Assembly: GCA_028290905.1 (NCBI GenBank) | Contig: JAQGIW010000110.1 | Span: 1 to 64,000, forward strand | DNA length: 64,000 nt | Direction: 5' to 3' | Source of the DNA: Caulobacteraceae bacterium | GTDB taxonomy: Bacteria > Pseudomonadota > Alphaproteobacteria > Caulobacterales > Caulobacteraceae | Shown here: one piece after another, positions 16,882 through 26,554 of the stretch | How the letters are laid out: the number at the start of each line of letters is the position of its first letter | Numbering within the stretch: the first letter of the stretch is position 1 | Notes under the pieces: generated by a model | What the model was told of the DNA's origin: nothing | Databases searched by the model: none | The model's input: only the letters and a program-made list of their open reading frames with translations | Position numbers and translations under genes: made by a program

Positions 16882-17862
16882 TTAGCGCGGCATGAATCGT
16901 TGGGCTGACAGAACCCTTCGCGCCTCTATCGGTGAAATGCCGTAGCGCGACCTGTACGCGCGCGAGAAGTGGCTGCTGCTGCGGAAGCCGCAGGCGATGG
17001 CGACAGACGTGATCGACAGGCCGGTTTTTCGAAGCAGTTGGTCGGCCTGGTCGAGCCGGATGCGGCGGTAGCAGTCGTTGACGCTCTCGCCGAGGTGGGC
17101 GGCGAACAGCCGCTCCAGCTGCCGAAGCGACACGCCGGCGACGCGCGCCAGCGCCGCGCGGGGCTCGGGCTCTTCCACCGTCGCCTCCATGCGCGCCAGC
17201 ACCTTCAGCACCCGGTCATTGGCGACTCCGTAACGCTCGCGCAGGCTCGCCCGTTGCGGCTGGTCGGCGGCGCGGGATTCCGTGTGGATGAACCAGTCGC
17301 CGACCCGGGTCGCTAGCGCATGACCCTGCTCACGCTCGATCAGCTCGATGGCCAGATCCAGGCCGCTCGTGCCGCCCGCGCAGGTCACCCGGCGGCGGTC
17401 GATCACATAGAGGCTGGGCTCGACCGAGATCTCGGCGAAGCTCTCGGCGAAGGTCGGGCGGTGATCCCAGTGGATGGTGGCGCGATGCTTGTCGAGCAGT
17501 CCGGCGTGGGCGAGCAGGAAGGGCCCGCCGGAGACCCCGGCCAGGGTGGCGCCCTGGCGGGCGATCTCGCGCAGCCACGCGAAAGTGGCCGCGTCCCGGA
17601 ACCGCGCGGGATCTCCGGCGGCGAAGACAAACAGGGTGTCGCAGGCGAGCGGCTGGCCAACGGCCTGATCGGCGACGACGCTCGCGCCGTTCGAGGCGCG
17701 CACCGGCCGGCCGTCGATCGAGACATGGATCCAGCGGTAGAGCTCCTCGCCGGCCAGCACATTGGCGGCGCGATAGGGCTCGATGACCGAGGCGTAGGAC
17801 ATCAGGGCGAAGTCATCGATGAGCAGGAGCCCGAGCATTCGAGCGGCGGAAGGCTGTGTCAT
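16882..17862 (-). CDS. GlxA family AraC-type transcriptional regulator
   Basis: A 326-residue protein. The N-terminal DJ-1/PfpI-like domain (LGLLLIDDFALMSYASVIEP, LAGVSGGPFLLAHAGLLD) is followed by a C-terminal AraC double HTH (VSLRQLERLFAAHLGESV, SITSVAIACGFRSSSHFSRA). This is the GlxA/GbdR architecture; such regulators often control methylated amine and sarcosine catabolism. It is divergent from mgdA with a 98 bp gap carrying a palindrome, so it probably activates the mgd operon in response to a pathway amine. The gene's 3' end is immediately next to the IS6 element. Confidence 0.9.
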   Translation of the reverse strand: MTQPSAARMLGLLLIDDFALMSYASVIEPYRAANVLAGEELYRWIHVSIDGRPVRASNGASVVADQAVGQPLACDTLFVFAAGDPARFRDAATFAWLREIARQGATLAGVSGGPFLLAHAGLLDKHRATIHWDHRPTFAESFAEISVEPSLYVIDRRRVTCAGGTSGLDLAIELIEREQGHALATRVGDWFIHTESRAADQPQRASLRERYGVANDRVLKVLARMEATVEEPEPRAALARVAGVSLRQLERLFAAHLGESVNDCYRRIRLDQADQLLRKTGLSITSVAIACGFRSSSHFSRAYRSRYGISPIEARRVLSAQRFMPR

Positions 17863-17905
17863 TGTCGCTGTGAGGCAGGCAAGCGCCGCTCCTGGTAAAA
17901 ACTCT

Positions 17906-17920
17906 GGTCTGGCTCAGACC
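17906..17920. promoter_or_regulatory. Palindrome between the GlxA-type regulator and mgdA
   Basis: GGTCTG-GCT-CAGACC is a perfect six-base inverted repeat about 40 bp upstream of mgdA. It is a candidate operator for the divergent regulator or another factor. AraC-type proteins more often use direct repeats, so the assignment is open. Confidence 0.4.
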
Positions 17921-17960
17921 TATCATCAGGACGCCAAGCTTACGAACTCCGCCGGCAGCC

Positions 17961-19217
17961 ATGACCCGCTTTTCCGTCTTCAGCCTCGCCAAAAACGCGC
18001 TTTCCGGCCACCGGCTGTGGGAGCGGACCTGGCGCGACGCCGCGCCCCGCGACGCCTACGACGTGGTGATCGTCGGCGGCGGCGGCCATGGCCTGGCGAC
18101 CGCCTACTATCTCGCCAAGGAACACGGCGTCCGCAGCGTCGCGGTGGTCGAGAAGGGCTGGATCGGCGGCGGCAATGCCGGGCGAAATACCACCATCATC
18201 CGCTCTAACTACGAGCTCGAGGGCAATGCGGCCTTCTACGAATGGTCGATGAAGCTTTGGGAAGGCCTCGAACAGGACCTCAACTACAACGCCATGGTCA
18301 GCCAGCGCGGCGTCCTCAACCTCTGCCATTCGGACGCCCAGCGCGACGCTTACGCCCGGCGCGGCAACGCCATGCGCATGAATGGCGTCGACGCCGAGCT
18401 CCTGGACAAGGAGGGCGTGCGCCGGCTCGCGCCGTTCCTCGACTTCGATCAGGCCCGCTTTCCGATCCAGGGTGGAATGTACCAGCCGCGCGGCGGCACG
18501 GCGCGGCATGACGCCGTCGTCTGGGGCTATGCCCGCGGCGCCTCCGATCGCGGCGTCGACATCATCCAGAACTGCGAGGTGACCGGCTTCCTGCGCGGCG
18601 CCGACGGCCGCATCACCGGCGTCGAAACCACCCGCGGCGTCATCGCCGCCGGCAGAGTGGGCGTCGCCGTCGCCGGCAATTCATCGCGCGTCGCGGCCAT
18701 GGTGGGCCTGCGGCTGCCCATCGAGAGCCATGTCCTGCAGGCCTTCGTGTCGGAAGCGCTCAAGCCCGTCCTGCCCGGCGTCATCACCTTCGGCGCCGGC
18801 CACTTTTATGTCAGCCAGTCGGACAAGGGCGGGCTGGTCTTCGGCGGCGATATCGACGGCTACAACAGCTATGCGAGCCGCGGAAACCTGCCCGTCGTCG
18901 AGGATGTCTGCGAGGGCGGTATGGCGATCATGCCGATGATCGGGCGCGCGCGCCTGCTGCGCAGCTGGGGCGGCATCTGCGACATGACCATGGACGGCTC
19001 GCCGATCATCGACCGGGCCCCGGTCGATGGCCTCTATCTCAATGCCGGCTGGTGCTACGGCGGCTTCAAGGCGACGCCGGCCTCCGGCTGGTGCTTCGCC
19101 CATCTCATCGCCACCGACCAGCCGCATGAGACCGCGACCCGCTACCGGCTCGACAGGTTCGCCACCGGCCATCTCATTGACGAAAAGGGCCAGGGCGCCC
19201 AACCCAATCTTCACTGA
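17961..19217 (+). CDS. mgdA: N-methylglutamate dehydrogenase subunit A (sarcosine oxidase beta-like)
   Basis: A 418-residue FAD enzyme subunit. It has the dinucleotide motif VVIVGGGGHGLATAYYL, EKGWIGGGNAGRNTTIIRSN, the RHDAVVWGYAR segment and C-terminal DGSPIIDRAPVDGLYLNAGW, all as in heterotetrameric sarcosine oxidase SoxB. Followed by SoxD-, SoxA- and SoxG-like genes and linked to NMG synthase and GmaS genes, it is best read as the beta-like subunit of N-methylglutamate dehydrogenase. That enzyme oxidises N-methylglutamate to glutamate with the C1 group transferred to tetrahydrofolate. True sarcosine oxidase is the alternative. Confidence 0.85.
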   Translation: MTRFSVFSLAKNALSGHRLWERTWRDAAPRDAYDVVIVGGGGHGLATAYYLAKEHGVRSVAVVEKGWIGGGNAGRNTTIIRSNYELEGNAAFYEWSMKLWEGLEQDLNYNAMVSQRGVLNLCHSDAQRDAYARRGNAMRMNGVDAELLDKEGVRRLAPFLDFDQARFPIQGGMYQPRGGTARHDAVVWGYARGASDRGVDIIQNCEVTGFLRGADGRITGVETTRGVIAAGRVGVAVAGNSSRVAAMVGLRLPIESHVLQAFVSEALKPVLPGVITFGAGHFYVSQSDKGGLVFGGDIDGYNSYASRGNLPVVEDVCEGGMAIMPMIGRARLLRSWGGICDMTMDGSPIIDRAPVDGLYLNAGWCYGGFKATPASGWCFAHLIATDQPHETATRYRLDRFATGHLIDEKGQGAQPNLH

Positions 19218-19230
19218 GGACGCAGGATCG

Positions 19231-19482
19231 ATGCGACTGCCTTGCCCCTTCTGCGGTGACCGCGACGCCTCCGAGTTCGTCTATCGCGGCGACGCCGCCC
19301 CGGTGCGGCCGGCGACCAGCGAGGGATTCTATGATTATGTCTATCTGCGCGAGAACCCGGCCGGCCCGATGCGGGAGCACTGGTACCACGCCCAGGGCTG
19401 CCGCAACTGGCTGGTGGTGACGCGCGATACCCGCACCCACGAGGTCTTCGGCGCCGTCCTGGCGCGAGGCGCGGCGCAATGA
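19231..19482 (+). CDS. mgdB: N-methylglutamate dehydrogenase subunit B (sarcosine oxidase delta-like)
   Basis: An 83-residue small subunit. It shows MRLPCPFCGDRDASEF (first zinc cysteine pair), then REHWYHAQGCRNWL (His and Cys completing a zinc site) and a C-terminal TRDTRTHEVFGA. This is the standard SoxD pattern. It begins 13 bp after mgdA and its stop overlaps the start of the next gene by four bases (ATGA), so the subunits are translationally coupled. Confidence 0.88.
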   Translation: MRLPCPFCGDRDASEFVYRGDAAPVRPATSEGFYDYVYLRENPAGPMREHWYHAQGCRNWLVVTRDTRTHEVFGAVLARGAAQ

Positions 19483-22433
19483 GCCGACTGGCGTCCGGCG
19501 GCCTCATCGATCGGACGAGGCCGCTGTCTTTCACCTTCGACGGGCGGGCATTGAGCGGGTTCGCCGGCGACACCCTGGCCTCGGCCCTGATCGCCAACGA
19601 TGTCCGGCTGGTCGGCCGCTCCTTCAAATACCATCGTCCGCGCGGGATCCTGACCGCTGGGTCCGAAGAGCCGAATGCGCTGGTCGCCATCGGCGCCGGC
19701 GCCGCGGCGGACCCCAACAGCCGGGCCACAACCACAACCCTGTACGAAGGCCTCCAGGCGACGAGCCAGAACCGCTGGCCGAGCCTTGGCCTCGATCTCA
19801 TGGCGGTGAACCAGCTCGCCGCCCCGCTGTTCGTCGCTGGCTTCTACTACAAGACCTTCATGTGGCCGACGAAGCTGTGGGAGGCGCTCTACGAACCCTT
19901 GATCCGGCGCGCGGCGGGCCTCGGCAGGCTCTCGATGGAGCCGGATCCCGACCAGTACGACCGCAACCACGCCTTCTGCGACCTGCTGGTCATTGGCGCC
20001 GGCGCCGCCGGTCTCTCGGCGGCCCTGGCTGCGGCCCGGGCCGGCCTGCGCGTCATCGTCGCCGACGAGGACGGCCGGCTGGGCGGCCGGCTGCTCGCGG
20101 AACGCCATGAGGTTGACGGGAGACCAGCCGCCGACTGGGCGCACGAGGTGGTGGACGAACTCGCCTCGCTCGGCGTGCGGTCCCTGGCGCGCACGACCGT
20201 CTTTGGCGTCTACGACGACCGTGAATACGGCGCGATCGAGCGCGTCACCGACCATCTCAGCGCGCCCGCACCCGGCCAGCCGCGCCAGCGGCTCTGGAAG
20301 ATCGTGGCGCGCCGCGCGGTGCTGGCCTCGGGCGCAATCGAACGGCCCCTGGTCTTCGGTGGCAACGATCGACCGGGGGTGATGATGGCGGCCGCCGTTT
20401 CAACCTACCTCAACCGGTTTGCGGCGGCGCCCGGTCGTCGCGCGGTGGTGTTCACGACCACCGATAGCGGATGGGCCACGGCGGAGGACCTGTTGGCGTC
20501 AGGCGTCGGCCTTGCCGCCGTCGTCGATGCCCGGGACGTCGCGCCCGTCGCCGCCGAGCGGGTGCGCGCCGCCGGCGTGGAGATCCTGCTCGGCGCCAGC
20601 GTCACCGCCGTTCACGGTCGCGAAGTCAGGGCGGTCGATGTGCGCACCGGCGACGGAGGCAGCCGGCGGATCGCTTGCGATCTGCTCGCCATGTCCGGGG
20701 GCTGGAACCCGGCGATCGGGCTCGGCGGCAACCTTGGTGGCCGGCCGGTCTGGTCCGACGCGATTCACAGCTTCCAGATCGAAACCCCACCGCCCGGGAT
20801 GACGCCGGTCGGCGCCGCGATAGGGCATTTCTCGCTCGCCGAGGCGCTGAGGGATGGCGCGCTGGCCGCCGCGGTGATCGCCAGCGACCTCGGCGTGACC
20901 GGCCCGATCGCCCAGCCGCCGCGCTCCAGCGACGATCCCAGCGGCGCTTCGCCCCCCGGCCAGGCGCGAATGAAGAAGAGCAAGGCCTTCGTCGACTTCC
21001 AGCACGATGTCACCGTCGCCGACATCGAACTGGCGGCGCGTGAGGGGTTCGTCTCGGTAGAGCACCTCAAGCGCTACACCACGCTCGGCATGGGCACGGA
21101 TCAGGGCAAGACCAGCCAGCTGAACGGCCATGCCGTGCTCGCCGACGCCACCGGCCGGTCGATCGCCGAGGTCGGGGCCATCCTGTCGCGGCCGCCCTAT
21201 CTGCCCGTCGCCATCGCCGCCTTCGCGGGTCATCATCGCGGCCGGCACTTCCGTCCCGAGCGGCGGACCGCAGGGCACGACTGGGCGGTCGAACGGGGGG
21301 CAAGCTTCGTCGATGCTGGCCTTTGGAAGCGCGCGCAATGGTTTGCCAGGCCCGAAGACGGCGACTGGCTCGACACCGTCAACCGCGAGGTCAACACCAC
21401 GCGCGGCGGGGTCGGGATCTGCGACGTCTCGACCCTGGGTAAGATCGACGTGCTGGGCCCCGACGCCGGTCGGCTGCTCGACCGGCTCTACATCAACACC
21501 TTCTCCACCCTGCCGGTCGGCAAGGCGCGCTACGGCCTGATGCTGCGCGAAGACGGTTTTGCGATGGATGACGGCACGACCACCCGGTTTGCCGAGCACC
21601 GCTTCTTCGTCACCACCACCACCGACAATGCCGCCACGATCATGCAGCATATCGACTATGCGCGGCAGGTCCTCTGGCCCGATCTCGATGTCCAGGCGAC
21701 CTCGGTCACTGAGCAGTGGTCGACCTATTCGATTGCCGGGCCGCGGTCGCGGGCGTTGCTGCAGCGGGCCTTCCCGGACATTGACCTCTCCGACGAAGCG
21801 ATCCCCTTCATGGCGGCGACCGAATTCCGTTGGCAGGGCGAGACCGCGCGCCTCTTCCGCCTCTCTTTTTCGGGCGAAATGGCCTTCGAGCTGAGCGTGC
21901 CGGCGGCGCTCGGCGACGGCTTGATCCGTATGCTGTTCAACATGGGGCGGATTTTCGATGTCGCGCCCTACGGCACGGAAGCCCTGGGCGTGATGCGCAT
22001 TGAGAAGGGGCATCCCGCGGGCAACGAGCTCGACGGACGCACGACCGCAGGCGACCTCGGCATGGGTCGGATGATGTCCAGGAAAAAGGACTTCATCGGG
22101 CGCGCCCTGGCCGAACGGCCGGGCTTGGTGGATCCCGATCGCCCGAGGCTGGTTGGGCTGAAGCCGCTCTCAGGCGAGGTCCGGCTGCGGGGCGGGGCGC
22201 ATCTTGTCGGCCTCTCGGACCGGCCCACGATCGAGAATGATCAAGGCTACATCACCTCGGCCGCCTGGTCTCCGACGCTGGGACACTCGATCGCGCTGGC
22301 GCTGCTCCGACGCGGGCCCGAGCGGCATGGCGAACGGATCTGTGTCCACGACCCGGTGCGGGGCGCGGATGTCGAGGCCGAGGTCTGCTCGGCCGTTTTC
22401 GTGGATCCGGAAGGGGTGCGGGTCCGTGGCTGA
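19479..22433 (+). CDS. mgdC: N-methylglutamate dehydrogenase subunit C (sarcosine oxidase alpha-like)
   Basis: A 984-residue large subunit with the SoxA domain order. First comes an N-terminal 2Fe-2S-ferredoxin-like fold (LSFTFDGRALSGFAGDTLAS, FKYHRPRG). Next is an NAD/FAD-binding pyridine-nucleotide-disulfide domain (DLLVIGAGAAGLSAALAAAR and VLASGAIERPLVFGG). The C-terminal half is an aminomethyltransferase (GcvT-like) folate domain (TTRGGVGICDVSTLGKIDVL, then GTEALGVMRIEKGHP). The folate domain takes the methylene group from the oxidised substrate. Its stop overlaps the GTG of mgdD by eight bases. Confidence 0.9.
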   Translation: MSRLASGGLIDRTRPLSFTFDGRALSGFAGDTLASALIANDVRLVGRSFKYHRPRGILTAGSEEPNALVAIGAGAAADPNSRATTTTLYEGLQATSQNRWPSLGLDLMAVNQLAAPLFVAGFYYKTFMWPTKLWEALYEPLIRRAAGLGRLSMEPDPDQYDRNHAFCDLLVIGAGAAGLSAALAAARAGLRVIVADEDGRLGGRLLAERHEVDGRPAADWAHEVVDELASLGVRSLARTTVFGVYDDREYGAIERVTDHLSAPAPGQPRQRLWKIVARRAVLASGAIERPLVFGGNDRPGVMMAAAVSTYLNRFAAAPGRRAVVFTTTDSGWATAEDLLASGVGLAAVVDARDVAPVAAERVRAAGVEILLGASVTAVHGREVRAVDVRTGDGGSRRIACDLLAMSGGWNPAIGLGGNLGGRPVWSDAIHSFQIETPPPGMTPVGAAIGHFSLAEALRDGALAAAVIASDLGVTGPIAQPPRSSDDPSGASPPGQARMKKSKAFVDFQHDVTVADIELAAREGFVSVEHLKRYTTLGMGTDQGKTSQLNGHAVLADATGRSIAEVGAILSRPPYLPVAIAAFAGHHRGRHFRPERRTAGHDWAVERGASFVDAGLWKRAQWFARPEDGDWLDTVNREVNTTRGGVGICDVSTLGKIDVLGPDAGRLLDRLYINTFSTLPVGKARYGLMLREDGFAMDDGTTTRFAEHRFFVTTTTDNAATIMQHIDYARQVLWPDLDVQATSVTEQWSTYSIAGPRSRALLQRAFPDIDLSDEAIPFMAATEFRWQGETARLFRLSFSGEMAFELSVPAALGDGLIRMLFNMGRIFDVAPYGTEALGVMRIEKGHPAGNELDGRTTAGDLGMGRMMSRKKDFIGRALAERPGLVDPDRPRLVGLKPLSGEVRLRGGAHLVGLSDRPTIENDQGYITSAAWSPTLGHSIALALLRRGPERHGERICVHDPVRGADVEAEVCSAVFVDPEGVRVRG

Positions 22434-22953
22434 GCCGCTGCAGATCACCGCGCGCGGGAAGGTCGCGCTTGCAACGGTCATGGCGCGCAAGGGTGTAGAC
22501 GCCGCCGCGATCGGCGCCAGCTTGGGGCTGACGCCGCCGACAGGCCCGCTCACCGCGCAGGACGAGACCATGACCTTGATCGGCGTCGGGCCCGGCGCCT
22601 GGCTCGCTATCAGCGAATATGGGCAGGCCGGCTGGGCCGCCATGCTCGGCGGGAAGCTGGCGGGGATCGCCTCGGTCTCGGACCAGACCTCCGGCTATAT
22701 TGTTCTTCGCGTGAGCGGGGAGGGCGCTGGCGATCTCCTGCAAAAAGGCGCCTTCATCGATCTCGACCGCACGGCGTTCGGGGTCGGCGCCGCCGCCACA
22801 ACCGTCATCGCCCATATCGGGGTCATCCTCTGGAAGGTCGACGACGCGCCGACCTTCGATGTCGCCCTGTTCCGCAGCTTCGCCGACAGCTTTCGCGACT
22901 GGATCGCGGCCAGCGCCCCCGGCCTCGCCGCCCCATCATCCCCCGTTCGTTGA
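22426..22953 (+). CDS. mgdD: N-methylglutamate dehydrogenase subunit D (sarcosine oxidase gamma-like)
   Basis: I start this 175-residue protein at the GTG at 22426 ([15 protein letters not shown]), overlapping mgdC by eight bases. The longer frame in the ORF track runs back into mgdC. The SoxG family pattern is visible in [32 protein letters not shown] and the C-terminal [12 protein letters not shown]. The gamma subunit completes the alpha-beta-gamma-delta heterotetramer and helps form the folate-side cavity. Confidence 0.85.
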   Translation: MAEPLQITARGKVALATVMARKGVDAAAIGASLGLTPPTGPLTAQDETMTLIGVGPGAWLAISEYGQAGWAAMLGGKLAGIASVSDQTSGYIVLRVSGEGAGDLLQKGAFIDLDRTAFGVGAAATTVIAHIGVILWKVDDAPTFDVALFRSFADSFRDWIAASAPGLAAPSSPVR

Positions 22954-22961
22954 GGCCGCAG

Positions 22962-23822
22962 ATGTCCAGCCCCGCCTATCTCCTGACGCTCGCCTGTCCC
23001 AACCAGGCCGGCATCGTTGCGCGTGTCACCGCCGAGCTGTTCCGCCATGGCGGCAACATCCTCGAGGCGCATCAGTTCGACGATGTCGAGGGCGGGCTCT
23101 TTTTCACGCGCATCGTCTTCAATTTCGCCCACGACGATAAATCTGATGCGGTGATCGAAGGGTTCGCGCCAATCGCCGAGCATTTTGGCATGGACTGGGC
23201 GATCCGCCCGCGTGACGAGCGCCGCAAGGTGCTGTTGCTCGCGTCGCGCTTCGACCATTGCCTGGTCGATCTGCTCTACCGCTGGCAGATCGGCGAGCTG
23301 AAGATGGATGTCGTCGGGATCGCCTCGAACCATCCCCGTGAAACCTATGCCGGCACGGATTTCGGCGGCGTGCCCTTCCACCATCTGCCGGTCACCAAGG
23401 ACACCAAACCTCAGCAAGAAGCGCAGATCAAAGCGATCGTGAACGAGAGCCGCGCAGAGCTGGTCGTGCTGGCCCGCTACATGCAAATCCTGTCGGACGA
23501 TCTTGCGAGCTTCCTGTCCGGCCGCTGCATTAATATCCACCACAGCTTCTTGCCGGGCTTCAAGGGCGCTAGGCCCTATCACCAGGCTCACGCCCGCGGT
23601 GTGAAGCTGATCGGCGCCACCGCCCACTACGTTACGGCTGACCTCGACGAAGGCCCGATCATCGAGCAGGACGTCGAGCGGATCAGCCATCACGACGGAC
23701 CCGACGATCTCGTTCGCAAAGGACGCGACATCGAGCGCCGCGTGCTCGCCCGGGCCGTCAGCTTCCATCTCAAGGGACGTTCGTTCGCCAACGGTCACAA
23801 GACCGTGGTCTTCAGGGACTGA
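22962..23822 (+). CDS. purU: Formyltetrahydrofolate deformylase
   Basis: A 286-residue enzyme from ATG 22962 (GAGG seven bases upstream). It has an N-terminal ACT domain ([20 protein letters not shown]) and a C-terminal formyltransferase fold with [28 protein letters not shown] and [17 protein letters not shown]. It hydrolyses 10-formyl-THF to formate and THF. In an NMG or sarcosine cluster it regenerates free THF for the Mgd enzyme and releases the methyl carbon as formate. It directly follows mgdD in the same operon. Confidence 0.93.
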   Translation: MSSPAYLLTLACPNQAGIVARVTAELFRHGGNILEAHQFDDVEGGLFFTRIVFNFAHDDKSDAVIEGFAPIAEHFGMDWAIRPRDERRKVLLLASRFDHCLVDLLYRWQIGELKMDVVGIASNHPRETYAGTDFGGVPFHHLPVTKDTKPQQEAQIKAIVNESRAELVVLARYMQILSDDLASFLSGRCINIHHSFLPGFKGARPYHQAHARGVKLIGATAHYVTADLDEGPIIEQDVERISHHDGPDDLVRKGRDIERRVLARAVSFHLKGRSFANGHKTVVFRD

Positions 23823-23824
23823 GC

Positions 23825-24672
23825 ATGAGCGCCAGCATCATCGATGGCAAAGCCATCGCCGCACGCGTGCGCCGCGAGGTCGCCGATCGGGTTTCGGTGC
23901 TCGACTTCCAGCCCGGCGTGGCCGTGGTCCTGGTCGGCGACGATCCGGCCAGCCAGATCTATGTGCGCTCGAAGGCCAAGCAAACGGCCGAGGTTGGCAT
24001 GGCCTCGTTCGAGCACTGGCTCGGCTCCGAAACCAGCGAGGCGGTGCTGCTCTCATTGGTCGAGGACCTCAACCGGGACCCGGCCGTCGACGGAATCCTC
24101 GTCCAGTGCCGCTGCCGCCGCAGATCGACGCCGCCAAGGTGCTTCGCGCCATCGATCCCGCCAAGGATGTCGATGGCTTCCATCCGGTCAATGTCGGCCT
24201 TGTCGCGACCGGCGCCGGCGGGATCGCGCCGTGTACGCCGCTCGGCGCCATGACCCTTATCAAGACGGGCAGGAGCGACCTGTCCGGCCTCAACGCCGTG
24301 GTGATCGGTCGCTCGAACATCGTCGGCAAGCCGACGGTGCAGCTTCTGGTTCAGGAAAACTGCACCGTCACACTGGCCCATTCCCGCACCGCCGACCTGC
24401 CGGCGCTCGCGCGATCAGCCGATATCCTGGTGGGCGGTCGGTAGGCCCGAGGTGGTGAGGGGAGACTGGATCAAGCCGGGCGCCATCGTGATCGACGTCG
24501 GCATCAATCGCCTGCCCGACGGCCAGAAAACTCGCCTTGTCGGGGATGTCGCCCACGCGGAGGCCATGGCGGTCGCCGGCGCTATCACGCCCGTGCCCGG
24601 CGGGGTCGGCCCTATGACGATCGCACCCTGCTGCAGAATTGCCTTTCCGCCGCCATCGCACGGCGCGGGTGA
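23825..24672 (+). pseudogene. folD: folD (methylene-THF dehydrogenase/cyclohydrolase) with three frameshifts
   Basis: Three frames together spell a complete FolD. The first gives [20 protein letters not shown] through VDGILVQ. After a shift near 24105, [20 protein letters not shown] runs through [17 protein letters not shown]. After a shift near 24436, [20 protein letters not shown] runs to [15 protein letters not shown] third shift near 24627 gives [15 protein letters not shown] and a stop. Each shift looks like one- or two-base loss. The enzyme interconverts methylene- and formyl-THF. It is either a recent pseudogene or sequence error, since the flanking genes are intact. Its operon position, straight after purU, is what the pathway would require. 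Confidence 0.85.
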
Positions 24673-24723
24673 GACGGGGGGTGCGCCTGGAAGGCATGGC
24701 CATCTTCCCCTTTACGCGCGGAC

Positions 24724-26505
24724 TTGCCACGATCGGGCCATGCGCCTGTGCCTGACGTCCTCCCGGAGCCTGCCAACCAGCTCTTGTCCGCGGGCCAGAA
24801 GATGTGGGTGAGGCCGGCTGGCGATCTGCGGCTGGCAATCGGCCTGGCGAGCAAGGCAGGGCGACGCCCTGACAATCAGGATTTCGTCCTTGTCAACGAG
24901 GCGACGTCCGCCGAGCGCATCACGCATGGCGCGGTCGTGGCGCTCGCCGACGGCATGGGCGGGACCAAGGGCGGACGCATCGCCGCCGAGCTGGTCTGCC
25001 GCACCTTCATCGACGCCTATTACAGCCTGCCCGCGACGCTCGGGATCGCGGTCGCCGCCGAGCGGGCGCTGAGCAGCTTCAACAGCTGGCTGCACGGCAT
25101 GGCCGCGGTGGATTCCGAGATGGCGGGGGCCGCAACCACATTCTCCACGCTGGTGCTTCGGGGGCGGTTCGCCCACCTGATTCACGTTGGCGACAGCCGT
25201 GTCTGGCATCTGCGCGATAGCGTGTTCGACCAGATCAGCACCGACCACAACCTGTCGCAGCCGGAACACAGCCATATCCTCTATCGCGCCGTCGGCCTGG
25301 AGCCGACCGTACGGCTCGACTATGCGGTGCGCACCCTGGAACCGCACGACCGGCTGCTTTTGACCAGCGACGGCGTGCACGGTGTCGTTTCGGAGCAGGT
25401 GCTGGAGGATCTGCTTGGCCGGCGCGGGCCGCCCGATCTCGATGCCGCCGCGATCGTCGACGCCGCCATCGCCACCGGGTCATCGGACAATGTCAGCGCC
25501 ATCGTCATCGACGTCGTGGCGCTTCCGGACCCCGATCATGGCGGCCTGGCCGCGCTGGCGGCCGGGCTTCCGGTGCTGGCGCCGCCTGCCGTCGGCGACA
25601 GCATCGATGGCTTCAGGATCGAGCGGCAGCTGGCCGTTGGTGAGCAAAGCCGCTCATTCCTTGCCCACGGCGGCGCGTCCGGCGAGGACAGGTTCGTCCT
25701 CAAGTTCCCAAGGCCGGACATGCTGACCGAGCATGGCGCTCGGGAGAGCTTCGTGCGCGAGATGCTGATCGGCGCTCGGGTGGACAGCCCCTATGTCGGC
25801 GAGATCATCCAGCTTCCGCCCGAAAGTCAGAGCCAGGTCTATACCGTGGCGCCCTTCTACGAGGGCACGACGCTGGAGGCTGTGTTGCGCCGCGGAACCA
25901 TGTCCTTCGCCGCCGGTCTGGCGGTCGCAGGCAAGCTTGCCCGCGGCGTGATCGCCCTGCATCGGCTGGGCGTCATTCACCGCGATATCAAGCCCGAGAA
26001 CGTCCTGGTTGACGATCGCGGCGGCGTGCGGCTGCTCGATCTCGGCGCGGCGCGAATTCCGAACATCGAGGATCTGCCTGGCGTGGAGACGCCTGGAACC
26101 CAGGGCTATCTGGCGCCGGAACTCTACAAGGGCGATCGCGGCACGGAGGCCAGCGATCAGTTCGCGCTTGGCGTGACCCTCTATCGCATGTTCACCAACC
26201 GGTTCCCGTTCAGCGACCTGCAGGCCTTCAATCGACCGGGCTTTGACAGTCCCGCCGACCCGACAGAGCGGCGCGGGGACATGCCGGCCTGGCTTGCCTT
26301 CGCCCTGCGTCGCGCGGTGCAGGTCAGGCCGGAGGACCGGTTTGGCGACGTCACCGAGCTGTTGCACACGCTTGAGACGGGGGGCGCCAAGGCGACACCG
26401 CGACCTGCGGGCCCTTCGCTGACCGAGCGCAATCCGGTGTTGCTGTGGCAGTTGATCGCGCTGGGGCTGGGGCTAGCGCTGATCGCGGCGCTCATCTTCC
26501 GCTGA
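24724..26505 (+). CDS. PP2C phosphatase / Ser-Thr protein kinase fusion, membrane-anchored
   Basis: A 593-residue fusion. The N-terminal PP2C phosphatase domain (about 30-270) has [38 protein letters not shown] and [11 protein letters not shown], the metal-binding aspartates being present. The kinase domain (about 285-560) has FVLKFP (Lys), [11 protein letters not shown] (catalytic loop), LLDLGAAR (DFG-like) and YLAPELY. A C-terminal hydrophobic helix ([20 protein letters not shown]) would anchor it to the inner membrane. The glycine loop is atypical (AVGEQSRSF). The start could instead be the ATG at 24802. Its place inside an NMG gene set suggests it modulates that pathway or its transporter by phosphorylation, which is inference. 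Confidence 0.9.
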   Translation: MPRSGHAPVPDVLPEPANQLLSAGQKMWVRPAGDLRLAIGLASKAGRRPDNQDFVLVNEATSAERITHGAVVALADGMGGTKGGRIAAELVCRTFIDAYYSLPATLGIAVAAERALSSFNSWLHGMAAVDSEMAGAATTFSTLVLRGRFAHLIHVGDSRVWHLRDSVFDQISTDHNLSQPEHSHILYRAVGLEPTVRLDYAVRTLEPHDRLLLTSDGVHGVVSEQVLEDLLGRRGPPDLDAAAIVDAAIATGSSDNVSAIVIDVVALPDPDHGGLAALAAGLPVLAPPAVGDSIDGFRIERQLAVGEQSRSFLAHGGASGEDRFVLKFPRPDMLTEHGARESFVREMLIGARVDSPYVGEIIQLPPESQSQVYTVAPFYEGTTLEAVLRRGTMSFAAGLAVAGKLARGVIALHRLGVIHRDIKPENVLVDDRGGVRLLDLGAARIPNIEDLPGVETPGTQGYLAPELYKGDRGTEASDQFALGVTLYRMFTNRFPFSDLQAFNRPGFDSPADPTERRGDMPAWLAFALRRAVQVRPEDRFGDVTELLHTLETGGAKATPRPAGPSLTERNPVLLWQLIALGLGLALIAALIFR

Positions 26506-26515
26506 AAGCGGCGAT

Positions 26516-26545
26516 CCCGGCCCCGGGTGCGGACCCGAGGCCGGG
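26516..26545. terminator. Strong hairpin between convergent genes
   Basis: CCCGGCCCCGGGT and ACCCGAGGCCGGG form a 13-bp stem with one mismatch and a four-base loop (GCGG). It sits between the stops of the convergent kinase and permease genes. No T-tract follows, so it may act as a bidirectional attenuating hairpin rather than a classical intrinsic terminator. Confidence 0.6.
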
Positions 26546-26554
26546 ACAGGCGGC

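Noticed and set aside
20499-22013. 504-residue minus-strand ORF
   Set aside because: Shadow of mgdC; composition is that of an antisense GC-rich frame (runs of Arg, Gly, Asp, His) and there is no family pattern.
22695-23798. 367-residue minus-strand ORF
   Set aside because: Shadow of mgdD and purU.
16882-23822. Sarcosine oxidase/glycine-betaine catabolism as primary reading of the SoxBDAG-like genes
   Set aside because: Possible from these four genes alone, but linkage to mgsABC and gmaS makes N-methylglutamate dehydrogenase the better assignment; no betaine-homocysteine or dimethylglycine genes are present.
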